This document shows, in pieces, positions 1 to 7,248 of a DNA stretch of 10,211 nt. The DNA is taken from NCBI GenBank assembly GCA_946624335.1, contig CAMOSA010000085.1:1-10211 (forward strand), read 5' to 3'. This DNA is from an uncultured Prevotellaceae bacterium. GTDB lineage: Bacteria; Bacteroidota; Bacteroidia; Bacteroidales; Bacteroidaceae. Position 1 is the first letter of the stretch; each line of letters starts with the position of its first letter. The notes beneath the pieces are model-generated. The model saw only the letters and a program-made list of their open reading frames with translations, made no database searches and was not told where the DNA came from. The translations under genes were made by a program, and so were the position numbers.

Positions 1-134
1 TTGCCGGCGGTGTCATCCCCGCCCAGGACTACGACTTCCTCTACAAGGCTGGCGTGGCTGCCGTCTTCGGCCCCGGTACTTCTGTCGCCAAGGCTGCCTG
101 CGAGATGATGAAGCTCCTGCTCGGCAAGGAGTAA
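1..134 (+). CDS. scpA: Methylmalonyl-CoA mutase large subunit, C-terminal end (partial)
   Basis: Only the last 43 codons are in the window, read in the frame starting at base 3 and ending at TAA 132-134. The peptide runs through a GGVIPAQDYDFLY segment and a GVAAVFGPGT segment. These are the typical end of the cobalamin (B12)-binding domain of the catalytic methylmalonyl-CoA mutase chain. The full enzyme interconverts succinyl-CoA and (R)-methylmalonyl-CoA in the cytoplasm, the rearrangement step of the propionate/succinate pathway common in Bacteroidales. The B12-ligating histidine and the TIM barrel would lie upstream, outside the window. A strong hairpin terminator begins 47 bases after the stop, so this is probably the last gene of its transcript. 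Some annotations call this gene mutB. A stand-alone B12-binding domain of a related mutase is the main alternative. Confidence 0.85.
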   Translation, partial: AGGVIPAQDYDFLYKAGVAAVFGPGTSVAKAACEMMKLLLGKE

Positions 135-181
135 TCGCTTTGAATCTTTCTGGTGTCGCCTTTAAGCACACCATCTAAAAT

Positions 182-225
182 GCCCTCCCCGGATGTCATG
201 ATCAGCATCTGGGGAGGGCTTTTTT
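182..225 (+). terminator. Strong hairpin terminator, possibly bidirectional
   Basis: GCCCTCCCC at 182-190 pairs perfectly with GGGGAGGGC at 211-219. The stem continues inward with GGATG (191-195) against CATCT (206-210), containing one G-T wobble, giving about 14 bp around a 10-base loop. Six T residues follow at 220-225, the classic intrinsic terminator form for the mutase gene. The left arm is preceded by AAAAT (177-181), so the minus-strand transcript also ends in a T-rich run. The acyltransferase gene converging from the right stops at 239, so one hairpin could serve both genes. Confidence 0.9.
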
Positions 226-238
226 GATAACGAGATAA

Positions 239-1210
239 TCAGTGGCTACACGCTCCGTCCTGCCTGCGTTTGTTCAGGTACTCGGCCAGCTTCTCGGGCG
301 TCGTGGCCCAGCGGCGGTGCATCCAGACCCATTGTTCAGGGCACTGTCGGATGATGTCGGAGATGGCGTCGTTTTGCAACCGTGTATTGGCGGTGATGTC
401 ATAGTCGCCTTCAGGGGTGTAGATAGGCTTGAGCTCGGGCCTGATGACGAAGCTGTAGGTGTTGTCGTCGTTGCGTAAGGTGTACATCGGTACGACAGCC
501 GCCCCCGTCTCAGCGGCTAGCCGTGAACAACCTATGGGGGTGTAGGCAGGTATGCCCATGAAGTCGATGAATTCGCCTCTGATGTGTTTGCTGTCCTGGT
601 CGGTCATGATGATCAGGCACTCACCGCGGCGCAACAGGTCGGTCAGCTGTTCATAGCAACGGTGGCGTGTGATATTGCGCATACCACGCTGCTCGCGGAA
701 CTGAATCATCAGCTTGTTGAGTGCAGGGTTCTTGATGGCACTGCTGACGCCGGCCGAAGGATATCCGAGGAGGGGAGGTATGATGGCCGAGAACTCCCAC
801 CCAGCGGTGTGTGGTACGAGGCATAGCACGCCCTTACCACGTTCGTAGGCGCGGCGCAGGTGCTCCTCACCGGTGACGGTGAAATATCGGCTGAAAAAGC
901 TCCAGCTGCGATGAAAGCCCCAACGGGCATAGTCAGTAAAAGTGAGTGTCAGGTTCTGGTATAGGCTAATGCCGATTCGCTTGTACTGGCCCTTGACGCT
1001 TTCAGGGCCATATACGCGTGTTAAGTTCTCTTGGATGATGGCGGCCTGTCTGGAACTCATGAGGAAAATGTACTTGCTGACCCATTTGTGCCAGCGGAGC
1101 AGCAGGCCACGCGGCATGAGCGGACTCAGCATGAAGACAGAGTAGATTAACACGTAAAGGACGCTGTCGCGGACAGGACGTATGATTTTGCGTTTGCACC
1201 AGGAAGCCAT
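239..1210 (-). CDS. LpxL/HtrB-like lipid A biosynthesis acyltransferase
   Basis: The 323-residue protein belongs to the lipid A acyltransferase (LpxL/HtrB) part of the lysophospholipid acyltransferase superfamily. Family members move a fatty acyl chain from acyl-ACP onto lipid A precursors at the inner face of the cytoplasmic membrane. Visible support is a hydrophobic N-terminal anchor (about 15-33), the catalytic HX4E motif HTAGWE at 134-139, a DQD segment near 204-206, FIDFMGIPAYTP at 214-225, and the conserved end EQWVWMHRRW at 292-301. The start was set at ATG 1210 because the family-like sequence begins there. The frame stays open upstream to 1543 and into pssA, but that extension is low-complexity, Pro/Thr/Arg-rich and not family-like. 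It is the last gene after psd and pssA, 215 bases from pssA, with no promoter match seen in the gap. Bacteroidales carry several paralogues, so the acceptor lipid is inferred and could be another lysolipid. Confidence 0.85.
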   Translation of the reverse strand: MASWCKRKIIRPVRDSVLYVLIYSVFMLSPLMPRGLLLRWHKWVSKYIFLMSSRQAAIIQENLTRVYGPESVKGQYKRIGISLYQNLTLTFTDYARWGFHRSWSFFSRYFTVTGEEHLRRAYERGKGVLCLVPHTAGWEFSAIIPPLLGYPSAGVSSAIKNPALNKLMIQFREQRGMRNITRHRCYEQLTDLLRRGECLIIMTDQDSKHIRGEFIDFMGIPAYTPIGCSRLAAETGAAVVPMYTLRNDDNTYSFVIRPELKPIYTPEGDYDITANTRLQNDAISDIIRQCPEQWVWMHRRWATTPEKLAEYLNKRRQDGACSH

Positions 1211-1425
1211 AATCAGTCTTGCATTACAGTGGTTCTTAGAAATGGTTCTCGATATGTCTATTGTCAGTTGTGGTGTGTTTGAAGTTCGTCTCCTCCAATA
1301 GCAATGGCTGCAATTCGGCAGACGAATGCAGGTGGCGGTGGGGGAGTTTGGGGTGTTTGTGTGAGGGCGCTCTTGCGGTCGGCAGCAGATAGTGGTCAGT
1401 TGCCAGATACCGCTGGGAGCGAGGC
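1211..1425. other. Non-coding spacer with a G-rich tract
   Basis: This 215-base gap separates the acyltransferase start from the pssA stop. No ATG-started reading frame with a credible protein was found on either strand, and no TAnnTTTG promoter octamer was found on the minus strand. Its one distinctive element is a plus-strand G-rich stretch at 1331-1367. GG runs sit at 1331, 1334 and 1337, with longer runs at 1340-1344, 1350-1353 and 1365-1367. The minus-strand transcript would be correspondingly C-rich and nearly free of G there. A purine-rich GGAGGAGA lies on the minus strand at about 1298-1291, but no start codon follows at a usable distance. Confidence 0.6.
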
Positions 1426-2136
1426 TTAGTGAAGGTAGAGCACGGCGATGGAGAGGCCGAGGTACCAAAGGATGATCAGCGGTAGTGCCGTGAGGCCAAG
1501 GGGCGTGACAAGGGCGGCAATCAGCAAGAGCAGGGCACCGCACAGGAAGATGTACTTGACGCGATTGTCAGCCCATGAGTAGTTCTTGAACTTCAATGCA
1601 AACAGGGGCAGTTCGCTGATCAGCAGGAAACAGGCGGCGAGCATGAACAGGAAGAGCCAGAGGGCATTGAAGCGCGGTGATGCCAACCATGGCAACTCGG
1701 CCACGATCAAGGATGCCCAAAAGAGGGCATTGGCTGGTGTTGGCAGGCCTATGAAGCTGGTGGTTTGGCGCTCGTCGAGGTTGAATTTGGCCAGGCGTAA
1801 GGCTGAAAAGGCAGCTATGAGAAAAGCGGTATAGGGTAAATAGGGCGTGGCCCATGTGAGCCACTCGGGGTATTGCACGATGCCGAAGAGCTGGAAGAGC
1901 ATGGCTGATGGCGCCACACCGAAGGTGACGACGTCGGCCAGCGAGTCGAGCTCTTTTCCGATGGGCGAGCTGATCTTCAGTGCACGGGCGGCCATGCCGT
2001 CGAAGAAGTCGAAGACTGCACCGCAGATGATCAGTGCCAAAGCCCATGTGAAGTGACCGTGGAAGGCCGAACCGGTGGCCATACAACCGCAAATGAGGTT
2101 GCAACAGGTGAGGGCGTTAGGGAAGTTTAAAAGCAT
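1426..2136 (-). CDS. pssA: CDP-diacylglycerol--serine O-phosphatidyltransferase
   Basis: The 236-residue protein is a polytopic membrane enzyme of the CDP-alcohol phosphatidyltransferase family. It contains the complete family signature DGx2ARx8Gx3Dx3D: D46-G47, A50-R51, G60, D64 and D68. These acidic residues bind the metals and the CDP-diacylglycerol substrate. The rest is a series of hydrophobic helices, including about 30-42, 100-115 and several in the last 90 residues. The serine-specific assignment rests on its place directly after psd. PssA condenses CDP-diacylglycerol with L-serine to give phosphatidylserine, which Psd decarboxylates. The start is ATG 2136, since MLLNFPNALT is a normal beginning for the family. 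The leader has no clear Shine-Dalgarno site. The 98-base gap to psd shows no promoter match, so co-transcription with psd is likely. Without context it could be another CDP-alcohol transferase. Confidence 0.93.
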   Translation of the reverse strand: MLLNFPNALTCCNLICGCMATGSAFHGHFTWALALIICGAVFDFFDGMAARALKISSPIGKELDSLADVVTFGVAPSAMLFQLFGIVQYPEWLTWATPYLPYTAFLIAAFSALRLAKFNLDERQTTSFIGLPTPANALFWASLIVAELPWLASPRFNALWLFLFMLAACFLLISELPLFALKFKNYSWADNRVKYIFLCGALLLLIAALVTPLGLTALPLIILWYLGLSIAVLYLH

Positions 2137-2234
2137 ATTCAGAGAAAAATTTTACTGGAGGATGACTGGAGGTCGTGCCGATTCACTGTTGATCAAGCGC
2201 CTCGCGGTTCATTGACGGCTCTTTTACGATTTGC

Positions 2235-2927
2235 CTACAGTCGTGCGATAATTGTCTGGTTACCTGTGGTCTTCTGTCCGAGGCATACGAGTGGATCGGT
2301 GCCGATGGGCAGGTAGAGGTCGACGCGTGAGCCGAACTTGATGAATCCCAGATGCTCGTCGATGAAGCAGTCCTCGCCCGCGTTGGAGTACGTGACGATA
2401 CGTCGTGCCATGGCACCTGCCACTTGCCGCACCAGCACTTCTTGGCCGGCGGGTGTCTCGATGATGATGGTGGAACGCTCGTTGTCGGTGCTGGCCTTGG
2501 GCAGCCATGCCGCCTGGAATCGTCCGTTCTGATGGCGTACGAGCTTGACTGTGCCGTCACACGGCACCCAGTTGGCATGTACGTTGAAGAGGCTCATGAA
2601 GATGCTTACCTGTAGGCGCCGGTCATGGAAATACTCATTCTCGTCGACTTCTTCGACGACGACGACCTTGCCGTCGCACGGTGCAACGACGATGCCCTCT
2701 GTCTCGCCACTGAACAGCCGGATGGGGCAGCGGAAGAAATTTACCACGATGAGGTAAATGATCACGGAAATCACGAGCACGGTGATGAACCATGGGCTGC
2801 TGAAACCAAAGCCGTACCCAAAGAGCAGGCACAACGCAGCGAGTGCCGCACAGCCTAAAATCAGTGTGTTCCGTCCTTCGCTGTGTAAGCGGATATTCTT
2901 TTTTATTTTGTTTAATCGATGTACCAT
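2235..2927 (-). CDS. psd: Phosphatidylserine decarboxylase proenzyme, short form
   Basis: The 230-residue proenzyme is decarboxylated phosphatidylserine's maker of phosphatidylethanolamine: it removes CO2 from phosphatidylserine at the cytoplasmic membrane, using a pyruvoyl group made from its own chain. The N-terminus has two membrane segments, about 20-42 and 46-65. The catalytic core shows VAPCDGKV with Asp85, FNVHANWVP with His117, and the self-cleavage site FGSR. Cleavage is expected between Gly199 and Ser200, turning Ser200 into the pyruvoyl group and leaving a 31-residue alpha chain. The Asp, His and Ser positions correspond to the known catalytic triad of the family. The length and GS context fit the short bacterial type rather than the LGST type of E. 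coli. ATG 2927 lies about 30 bases downstream of the expected transcription start of the promoter at 2966-2996. The gene is divergent from dnaE and begins the psd-pssA-acyltransferase series. Confidence 0.95.
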   Translation of the reverse strand: MVHRLNKIKKNIRLHSEGRNTLILGCAALAALCLLFGYGFGFSSPWFITVLVISVIIYLIVVNFFRCPIRLFSGETEGIVVAPCDGKVVVVEEVDENEYFHDRRLQVSIFMSLFNVHANWVPCDGTVKLVRHQNGRFQAAWLPKASTDNERSTIIIETPAGQEVLVRQVAGAMARRIVTYSNAGEDCFIDEHLGFIKFGSRVDLYLPIGTDPLVCLGQKTTGNQTIIARL

Positions 2928-2965
2928 AGTGCTTCGAAACGGCCATTTTTGTCCGTTTTACGATA

Positions 2966-2996
2966 CAAAAGTAGTGAATATTTGAATAGAAGCAAA
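2966..2996 (-). promoter_or_regulatory. Bacteroidetes-type promoter for psd
   Basis: Read on the minus strand, TACTTTTG at 2973-2966 matches the Bacteroidetes -7 consensus TAnnTTTG at every fixed base. A -33 TTTG lies at 2996-2993, giving a 19-base spacer, within the usual range. Transcription would begin near 2960, leaving a leader of roughly 30 bases before the psd start. This is the only good promoter match found for the three minus-strand lipid genes. Confidence 0.75.
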
Positions 2997-3011
2997 AAAA
3001 ATGGCTGCTTT

Positions 3012-3029
3012 TTTGGCAGTTTGGCAAAC
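3012..3029 (+). repeat. Tandem 7-base repeat and 11-base palindrome within the dnaE promoter
   Basis: TTTGGCA occurs twice, at 3012-3018 and 3020-3026, one base apart. The second copy overlaps the perfect palindrome GTTTGGCAAAC at 3019-3029 (GTTTG, central G, CAAAC). The whole element sits from the -33 box into the spacer before the -7 box, a position where a bound protein could block polymerase. An operator role is inference; chance in an AT-rich spacer is possible. Confidence 0.4.
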
Positions 3030-3043
3030 AAAACGTACTTTTG
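3012..3043 (+). promoter_or_regulatory. Bacteroidetes-type promoter for dnaE
   Basis: TACTTTTG at 3036-3043 matches the -7 consensus TAnnTTTG exactly and is the same octamer as in the divergent psd promoter. A -33 TTTG at 3012-3015 gives a 20-base spacer, slightly long. A second TTTG at 3020-3023 is too close to act as the -33 element. Transcription would start near 3048-3050, so the dnaE leader would be only about 13-15 bases and has no Shine-Dalgarno site. Confidence 0.7.
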
Positions 3044-3062
3044 AGCCCGTTTTAGAACTCGT

Positions 3063-6000
3063 ATGCAAAAATATATTCACTTACACGTACATTCTCAGTA
3101 CTCTCTACTCGATGGTCAAGCCAGCATTCCGAAACTCGTTGACAAAGCGATAGCCGACGGTATGCCAGGCATGGCGCTGACTGATCATGGCAACATGATG
3201 GGCATAAAAGAATTCTTCAATTATGTCAACAAGCGCAACAAGAGTCTGAAGGAAGAAGGCAAGGCTCCCTTCAAGCCGATTTTCGGCTGCGAGATGTATG
3301 TGGCAGAGCGTACGCTGTACGACAAGGACAAGGATCTTGACGGTCGACGCTATCACCTCATCGTGCTGGCCAAGAACGAACGCGGCTACCATAACTTGGT
3401 GAAGCTCGTCTCCAAGGCATGGGTCGACGGCTTCTACAACCGCCCTCGTACCGATCATGCTGAGTTGGAGCGCCATGCCGAGGGGCTCATCGTCTGCTCG
3501 GCGTGTCTGGCCGGTGAGATACCCCGTCTCATCCTCAAGGGCGATCTCAAGGGCGCCGAAGAGCGCATCCTGTGGTATAAGGGCATCTTCGGTGACGACT
3601 TCTATCTGGAGCTTCAGCGCCATGAGGTCCGCGATCCCAACCAGCGCGCCAACCGCGAGACCTTCCCGCTGCAGCAACAGGTGAATAGTGTGCTCATCGA
3701 GATGTCTAAGCGCCTGGGCGTGAAGCTTGTCTGCTCCAACGACGTCCACTTCGTCGACGAGGAGAATGCCGAGGCTCACGACCGCCTGATCTGCCTCGGC
3801 ACGGCAAGGGACTTGGACGATCCCAAGCGAATGCTCTACTCTAAGCAAGAGTGGTTCAAGACGACGGCTGAGATGAACGATATCTTCGCTGACGTGCCCG
3901 AAGCGCTGTCCAACACGTTGGAAGTGCTTGACAAGGTCGAGACCTACAGTATCGATCATCCGCCCATCATGCCTAACTTCCCCATCCCGAAGTCTTTTGC
4001 TACGGAGGACGACTACCACGTCCGCTTCACTGATGACCAGCTCTTCGAGGAATTTACGCGCGACGAGAACGGCAACGTCGTCTGCGAGCGCGACGAGGCA
4101 GAGAAGAAGGTGAAGCGTCTTGGCGGTGTCGGAAAGCTCTATCGCCTGAAGCTCGAGGCCGACTATCTGGAGGCTCTCACGCGCGCGGGCGCCAAAAAAA
4201 TATATGGTGATCCGTTGCCCACGGAGGTCGACGACCGCATACGTTTTGAGCTTCATGTGATGAAGACGATGGGCTTCCCTGGCTACTTCCTCATCGTTCA
4301 AGACTACATCAACGCTGCGCGCCATGAGCTTGGTGTCAGCGTCGGACCCGGTCGTGGCTCGGCGGCAGGCAGCGTCGTGGCTTACTGTCTCGGCATCACC
4401 AAGGTCGACCCTATCAAGTACGACCTGCTGTTCGAGCGCTTCCTCAACCCCGACCGTATCTCGCTGCCTGATATCGACGTGGACTTCGACGATGACGGGC
4501 GCGGTAAAGTGCTGTCGTGGGTGACGCAGAAATATGGCGAAGCCAACGTGGCGCATATCATCACCTACGGCACGATGGCTACCAAGTCGGCGCTGAAGGA
4601 CGTGGCGCGCGTAGAGAAATTACCGCTTGACGTGAGCAACGCGCTGGTGAAGGCCATCCCCGACCGTCTCCCTGACGATCCGAGCGGGCGTCCGCGCAAG
4701 ATGAACCTCACCAATGCCATAGCCTGCGTGCCCGAGTTGCAGCAGGCGGCCATCTCGCCTAATCCTCTGTTGAGCGAGACGGTGCGCTATGCACAGATGC
4801 TCGAAGGCAATGTGCGTAATACGGGCGTCCATGCGTGCGGCGTCATCATCTGTCGCGACGATGTCAGCGACTGGGTGCCCGTCTCAACCGCCGACGACAA
4901 GGAGACGGGCGAGAAACTGTTGTGCACGCAGTATGAAGGCTCTGTCATCGAGGAGACTGGGTTGATCAAGATGGACTTCCTCGGGCTGAAAACCCTCAGC
5001 GTCATCAACGAGGCTGTGAAGAACATCAAGGACAGCCTGGGCATCGACGTCAATATCGACAACATCGACATCGAGGATCCTGCCACCTACCAGCTCTACT
5101 GCGATGGCCGCACCGTCGGCACGTTCCAGTTTGAGTCGGCGGGAATGCAGAAATACTTGCGCGAGCTGCAGCCCACGACTTTCGAGGACCTGATCGCCAT
5201 GAACGCCCTCTACCGTCCGGGACCTATGGACTATATCCCCGACTTCATCGACCGCAAGCAGGGCCGTAAGCCGGTGGAGTACGATATCCCATGTATGGAG
5301 AAATACCTGAAGGACACCTACGGCATCACGGTCTATCAGGAGCAGGTCATGCTGCTCTCGCGTCAGCTGGCCAATTTCACGCGTGGCGAGAGTGATACGT
5401 TGCGTAAGGCGATGGGTAAGAAGCTGAAGGACAAGCTGGACCACATGAAACCCCAGTTCATCTCGCAGGGCAAGTCCAATGGCCACGACCCTGCTGTTCT
5501 GGAGAAGATATGGGCCGACTGGGAGAAGTTCGCTTCCTATGCTTTCAATAAGAGTCACGCCACGTGTTACTCGTGGGTCGCTTTCCAGACGGCCTATCTC
5601 AAGGCCAATTTCCCTGCCGAATACATGGCGGCGGTGATGAGCCGAAGCCTTGATAACATCACTGAAATCACTAAGTTGATGGGCGAGTGCAAGTCGCTGG
5701 GCATCAGTACGCTGGGTCCTGACGTCAATCAGAGCCGTCAGAAGTTCAGCGTCGACGGCGACGGCAACGTGCGCTTTGGCCTGGCTGCCATCAAGGGCCT
5801 GGGCGAGAACGCCGTGGAAGCGATCATCGAGGAGCGCGAGCGTGGTGGCCTGTTCACCAGCGTGTATGACTTTGTGCAACGTGTCAGCATCCCTGCCGTG
5901 AAGCGTAGTGGACTGGAGAGCCTGGTGCTGAGCGGCGCCTTCGACGCGTTCAAGGATATTCGCCGCGAGCAGTACTTCGCCCAGAACGCCCGGGGCGAGG

Positions 6001-6788
6001 TCTTCATCGACACCCTCGTGCGCCACGGCGTTCAATATCAGGAGGCCAAGCACTCGGCCGAGAACTCGCTCTTCGGCGATTTCGACATGGTGGAGGTCGC
6101 TACGCCGCCTGTGCCGCAGGAGTATGACGAGTGGAGCAGCCTGGAACGCTTGAACAAGGAGCGCGACCTGGTAGGCATCTACCTCTCGGCGCATCCTTTG
6201 GACGAGTTCTCCGTCATCCTCCAGAATGTGTGTACGACACGCGTCTCGGAGCTTGGCGAGAAGGAGAAGCTGCTCAACCAGGATATCACCTTCGGCGGTA
6301 TCGTGACAGGCTTGCGCAAGGGCGTTGGCAAGAGCGGACAGCCCTATGGTATCGTGACGCTCGAGGACTACTCGGGCACCGGCGAGCTGCCCCTATGGGG
6401 ACAGGACTGGGCGCGATGGGGCAATTATATGGACATCGGTAATTCCGTCTTCATCACGGCACGCGTGCAGCCTGGGCGTTTTAACCCCAACCGTATCGAA
6501 CTCACCGTGGGCAACGTGGAGTTCCTGAGCGATGTCAAGGACAAACTCATCACGAGCATGACCATCGTCATGGATCTCACCGACCTGGACGAGGACACGG
6601 TGCTCTCGCTCAACGAACTCGTCGATGACAGCCCCGGCAGCGTGAGCCTCTACTTCCGGGTCATCGACCCCGAGGGACGCATGAACCTGACGTTGCGCAG
6701 CCGCAACAAGCAGATTACCGTGCGGCGCGACTTGGTCGACTTCATCGACAGCAAGGATTCACTGAGCTATCGCATCAACGAGGAATAG
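3063..6788 (+). CDS. dnaE: DNA polymerase III alpha subunit (replicative polymerase)
   Basis: The 1241-residue protein is the catalytic subunit of the chromosomal replicase. An N-terminal PHP domain (about 5-235) has its likely metal ligands present: H8 and H10, D17, H42, E77, H98, C145, and D227 with H229. The family C polymerase core follows, with GPGRGSAAGS (428-437), the catalytic PDIDVDF (469-475), the third catalytic Asp in KMDFLGL (Asp638), and FNKSHATCYSWVAFQTAYLKA-type finger sequence around 828-848. A helix-hairpin-helix region (about 885-960) precedes ENSLF at 1000-1004, where a beta-clamp-binding motif is expected. An OB-fold lies at about 1070-1160 and a short tail follows. A charged segment near 325-385 lies before the palm and looks typical of the phylum. 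ATG 3063 directly precedes the PHP motif. Length is close to that expected for Bacteroidetes DnaE, and no frameshift is seen. Confidence 0.98.
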   Translation: MQKYIHLHVHSQYSLLDGQASIPKLVDKAIADGMPGMALTDHGNMMGIKEFFNYVNKRNKSLKEEGKAPFKPIFGCEMYVAERTLYDKDKDLDGRRYHLIVLAKNERGYHNLVKLVSKAWVDGFYNRPRTDHAELERHAEGLIVCSACLAGEIPRLILKGDLKGAEERILWYKGIFGDDFYLELQRHEVRDPNQRANRETFPLQQQVNSVLIEMSKRLGVKLVCSNDVHFVDEENAEAHDRLICLGTARDLDDPKRMLYSKQEWFKTTAEMNDIFADVPEALSNTLEVLDKVETYSIDHPPIMPNFPIPKSFATEDDYHVRFTDDQLFEEFTRDENGNVVCERDEAEKKVKRLGGVGKLYRLKLEADYLEALTRAGAKKIYGDPLPTEVDDRIRFELHVMKTMGFPGYFLIVQDYINAARHELGVSVGPGRGSAAGSVVAYCLGITKVDPIKYDLLFERFLNPDRISLPDIDVDFDDDGRGKVLSWVTQKYGEANVAHIITYGTMATKSALKDVARVEKLPLDVSNALVKAIPDRLPDDPSGRPRKMNLTNAIACVPELQQAAISPNPLLSETVRYAQMLEGNVRNTGVHACGVIICRDDVSDWVPVSTADDKETGEKLLCTQYEGSVIEETGLIKMDFLGLKTLSVINEAVKNIKDSLGIDVNIDNIDIEDPATYQLYCDGRTVGTFQFESAGMQKYLRELQPTTFEDLIAMNALYRPGPMDYIPDFIDRKQGRKPVEYDIPCMEKYLKDTYGITVYQEQVMLLSRQLANFTRGESDTLRKAMGKKLKDKLDHMKPQFISQGKSNGHDPAVLEKIWADWEKFASYAFNKSHATCYSWVAFQTAYLKANFPAEYMAAVMSRSLDNITEITKLMGECKSLGISTLGPDVNQSRQKFSVDGDGNVRFGLAAIKGLGENAVEAIIEERERGGLFTSVYDFVQRVSIPAVKRSGLESLVLSGAFDAFKDIRREQYFAQNARGEVFIDTLVRHGVQYQEAKHSAENSLFGDFDMVEVATPPVPQEYDEWSSLERLNKERDLVGIYLSAHPLDEFSVILQNVCTTRVSELGEKEKLLNQDITFGGIVTGLRKGVGKSGQPYGIVTLEDYSGTGELPLWGQDWARWGNYMDIGNSVFITARVQPGRFNPNRIELTVGNVEFLSDVKDKLITSMTIVMDLTDLDEDTVLSLNELVDDSPGSVSLYFRVIDPEGRMNLTLRSRNKQITVRRDLVDFIDSKDSLSYRINEE

Positions 6789-6792
6789 TCCC

Positions 6793-6838
6793 CTGCGTGA
6801 GACACGCAGCCACACACTGCCTCGCGTTGCCGGGCAGT
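6793..6838 (+). terminator. Two small hairpins after dnaE (possible terminator)
   Basis: CTGCGTG at 6793-6799 pairs perfectly with CACGCAG at 6803-6809 around a 3-base loop. A second hairpin pairs ACTGCC (6816-6821) with GGCAGT (6833-6838). Neither is followed by a T run, so neither is a classic intrinsic terminator. They could cause pausing, partial termination or protection of the dnaE mRNA end. They lie between the dnaE stop and the AT-rich trxA leader. Confidence 0.35.
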
Positions 6839-6901
6839 CATAGCCGACGAAACTTATATTACAATTCATATTTATCATCATCTTAAACAACAAAAAGAAC
6901 T

Positions 6902-7219
6902 ATGGCATTAGCTATCACAGATTCCAATTTCGACGAACTGCTTGCCGAGGGCAAGCCCATGGTCGTTGATTTCTGGGCCACATGGTGTGGACCCTGCAAG
7001 AAGATCGGTCCTTACATCGAGGAGATGGCCGAGAACTATGGCGATCGCGCCATCATCGGGAAGGTCGATGTCGACGAGAACGACGAACTGGCCATCCGCT
7101 ACGGCGTGCGCAATATCCCGACCGTGCTGTTCATCCGCAACGGCGAAGTCGTCGACAAGCAGATTGGCGCAGCGCCCAAGGCAGCCCTGGAAGCCAAGTT
7201 GCAGAGCATCCTCAAGTAA
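6902..7219 (+). CDS. trxA: Thioredoxin
   Basis: The 105-residue protein is a complete single-domain thioredoxin, a cytoplasmic dithiol-disulfide reductant that receives electrons from thioredoxin reductase. It has the active site WCGPCKK with Cys29 and Cys32, the preceding VVDFWATW strand, the buried Asp23, and the cis-proline loop NIPT with Pro73. There is no signal peptide or membrane anchor, so it is not a periplasmic TlpA-type protein. ATG 6902 follows an A-rich leader ending in AAAAAGAACT, a usual Bacteroidetes arrangement without a strong Shine-Dalgarno site. The 113-base gap after dnaE is AT-rich near the gene. A TATATTAC at 6855-6862 only partly resembles a -7 box and has no well-spaced -33 element, so a separate promoter is possible but not shown. 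The acidic gene begins 29 bases after its stop and is probably co-transcribed. Confidence 0.97.
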   Translation: MALAITDSNFDELLAEGKPMVVDFWATWCGPCKKIGPYIEEMAENYGDRAIIGKVDVDENDELAIRYGVRNIPTVLFIRNGEVVDKQIGAAPKAALEAKLQSILK

Positions 7220-7248
7220 GTCGTTGCACCCTCAAACGTCTTGTCACT

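Noticed and set aside
1211..1543. N-terminal extension of the acyltransferase frame by 111 residues
   Set aside because: It overlaps the end of pssA, is rich in Pro, Thr, Arg and Cys with no family resemblance, and the conserved protein begins at ATG 1210.
2183..2212. Nine-codon open frame (MNREALDQQ) ahead of pssA on the minus strand
   Set aside because: It is too short, has no ribosome-binding site or regulatory codon run, and shows no attenuator-like hairpins around it.
3105..6194. Long antisense open frames (about 480 and 436 codons) opposite dnaE
   Set aside because: They are composition shadows of a strongly supported coding frame, are rich in Leu, Val, His and Arg, and match no family I recognise.
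6855..6862. TATATTAC as a separate trxA promoter
   Set aside because: It misses two fixed bases of TAnnTTTG, and no TTTG or TTG lies at a suitable distance upstream. It is mentioned only as a weak possibility.
6982..7248. Upstream extension of the acidic protein through trxA (196-residue frame)
   Set aside because: This part overlaps the certain trxA gene in another frame and translates to an Arg/His-rich shadow unlike the acidic protein that begins at 7249.
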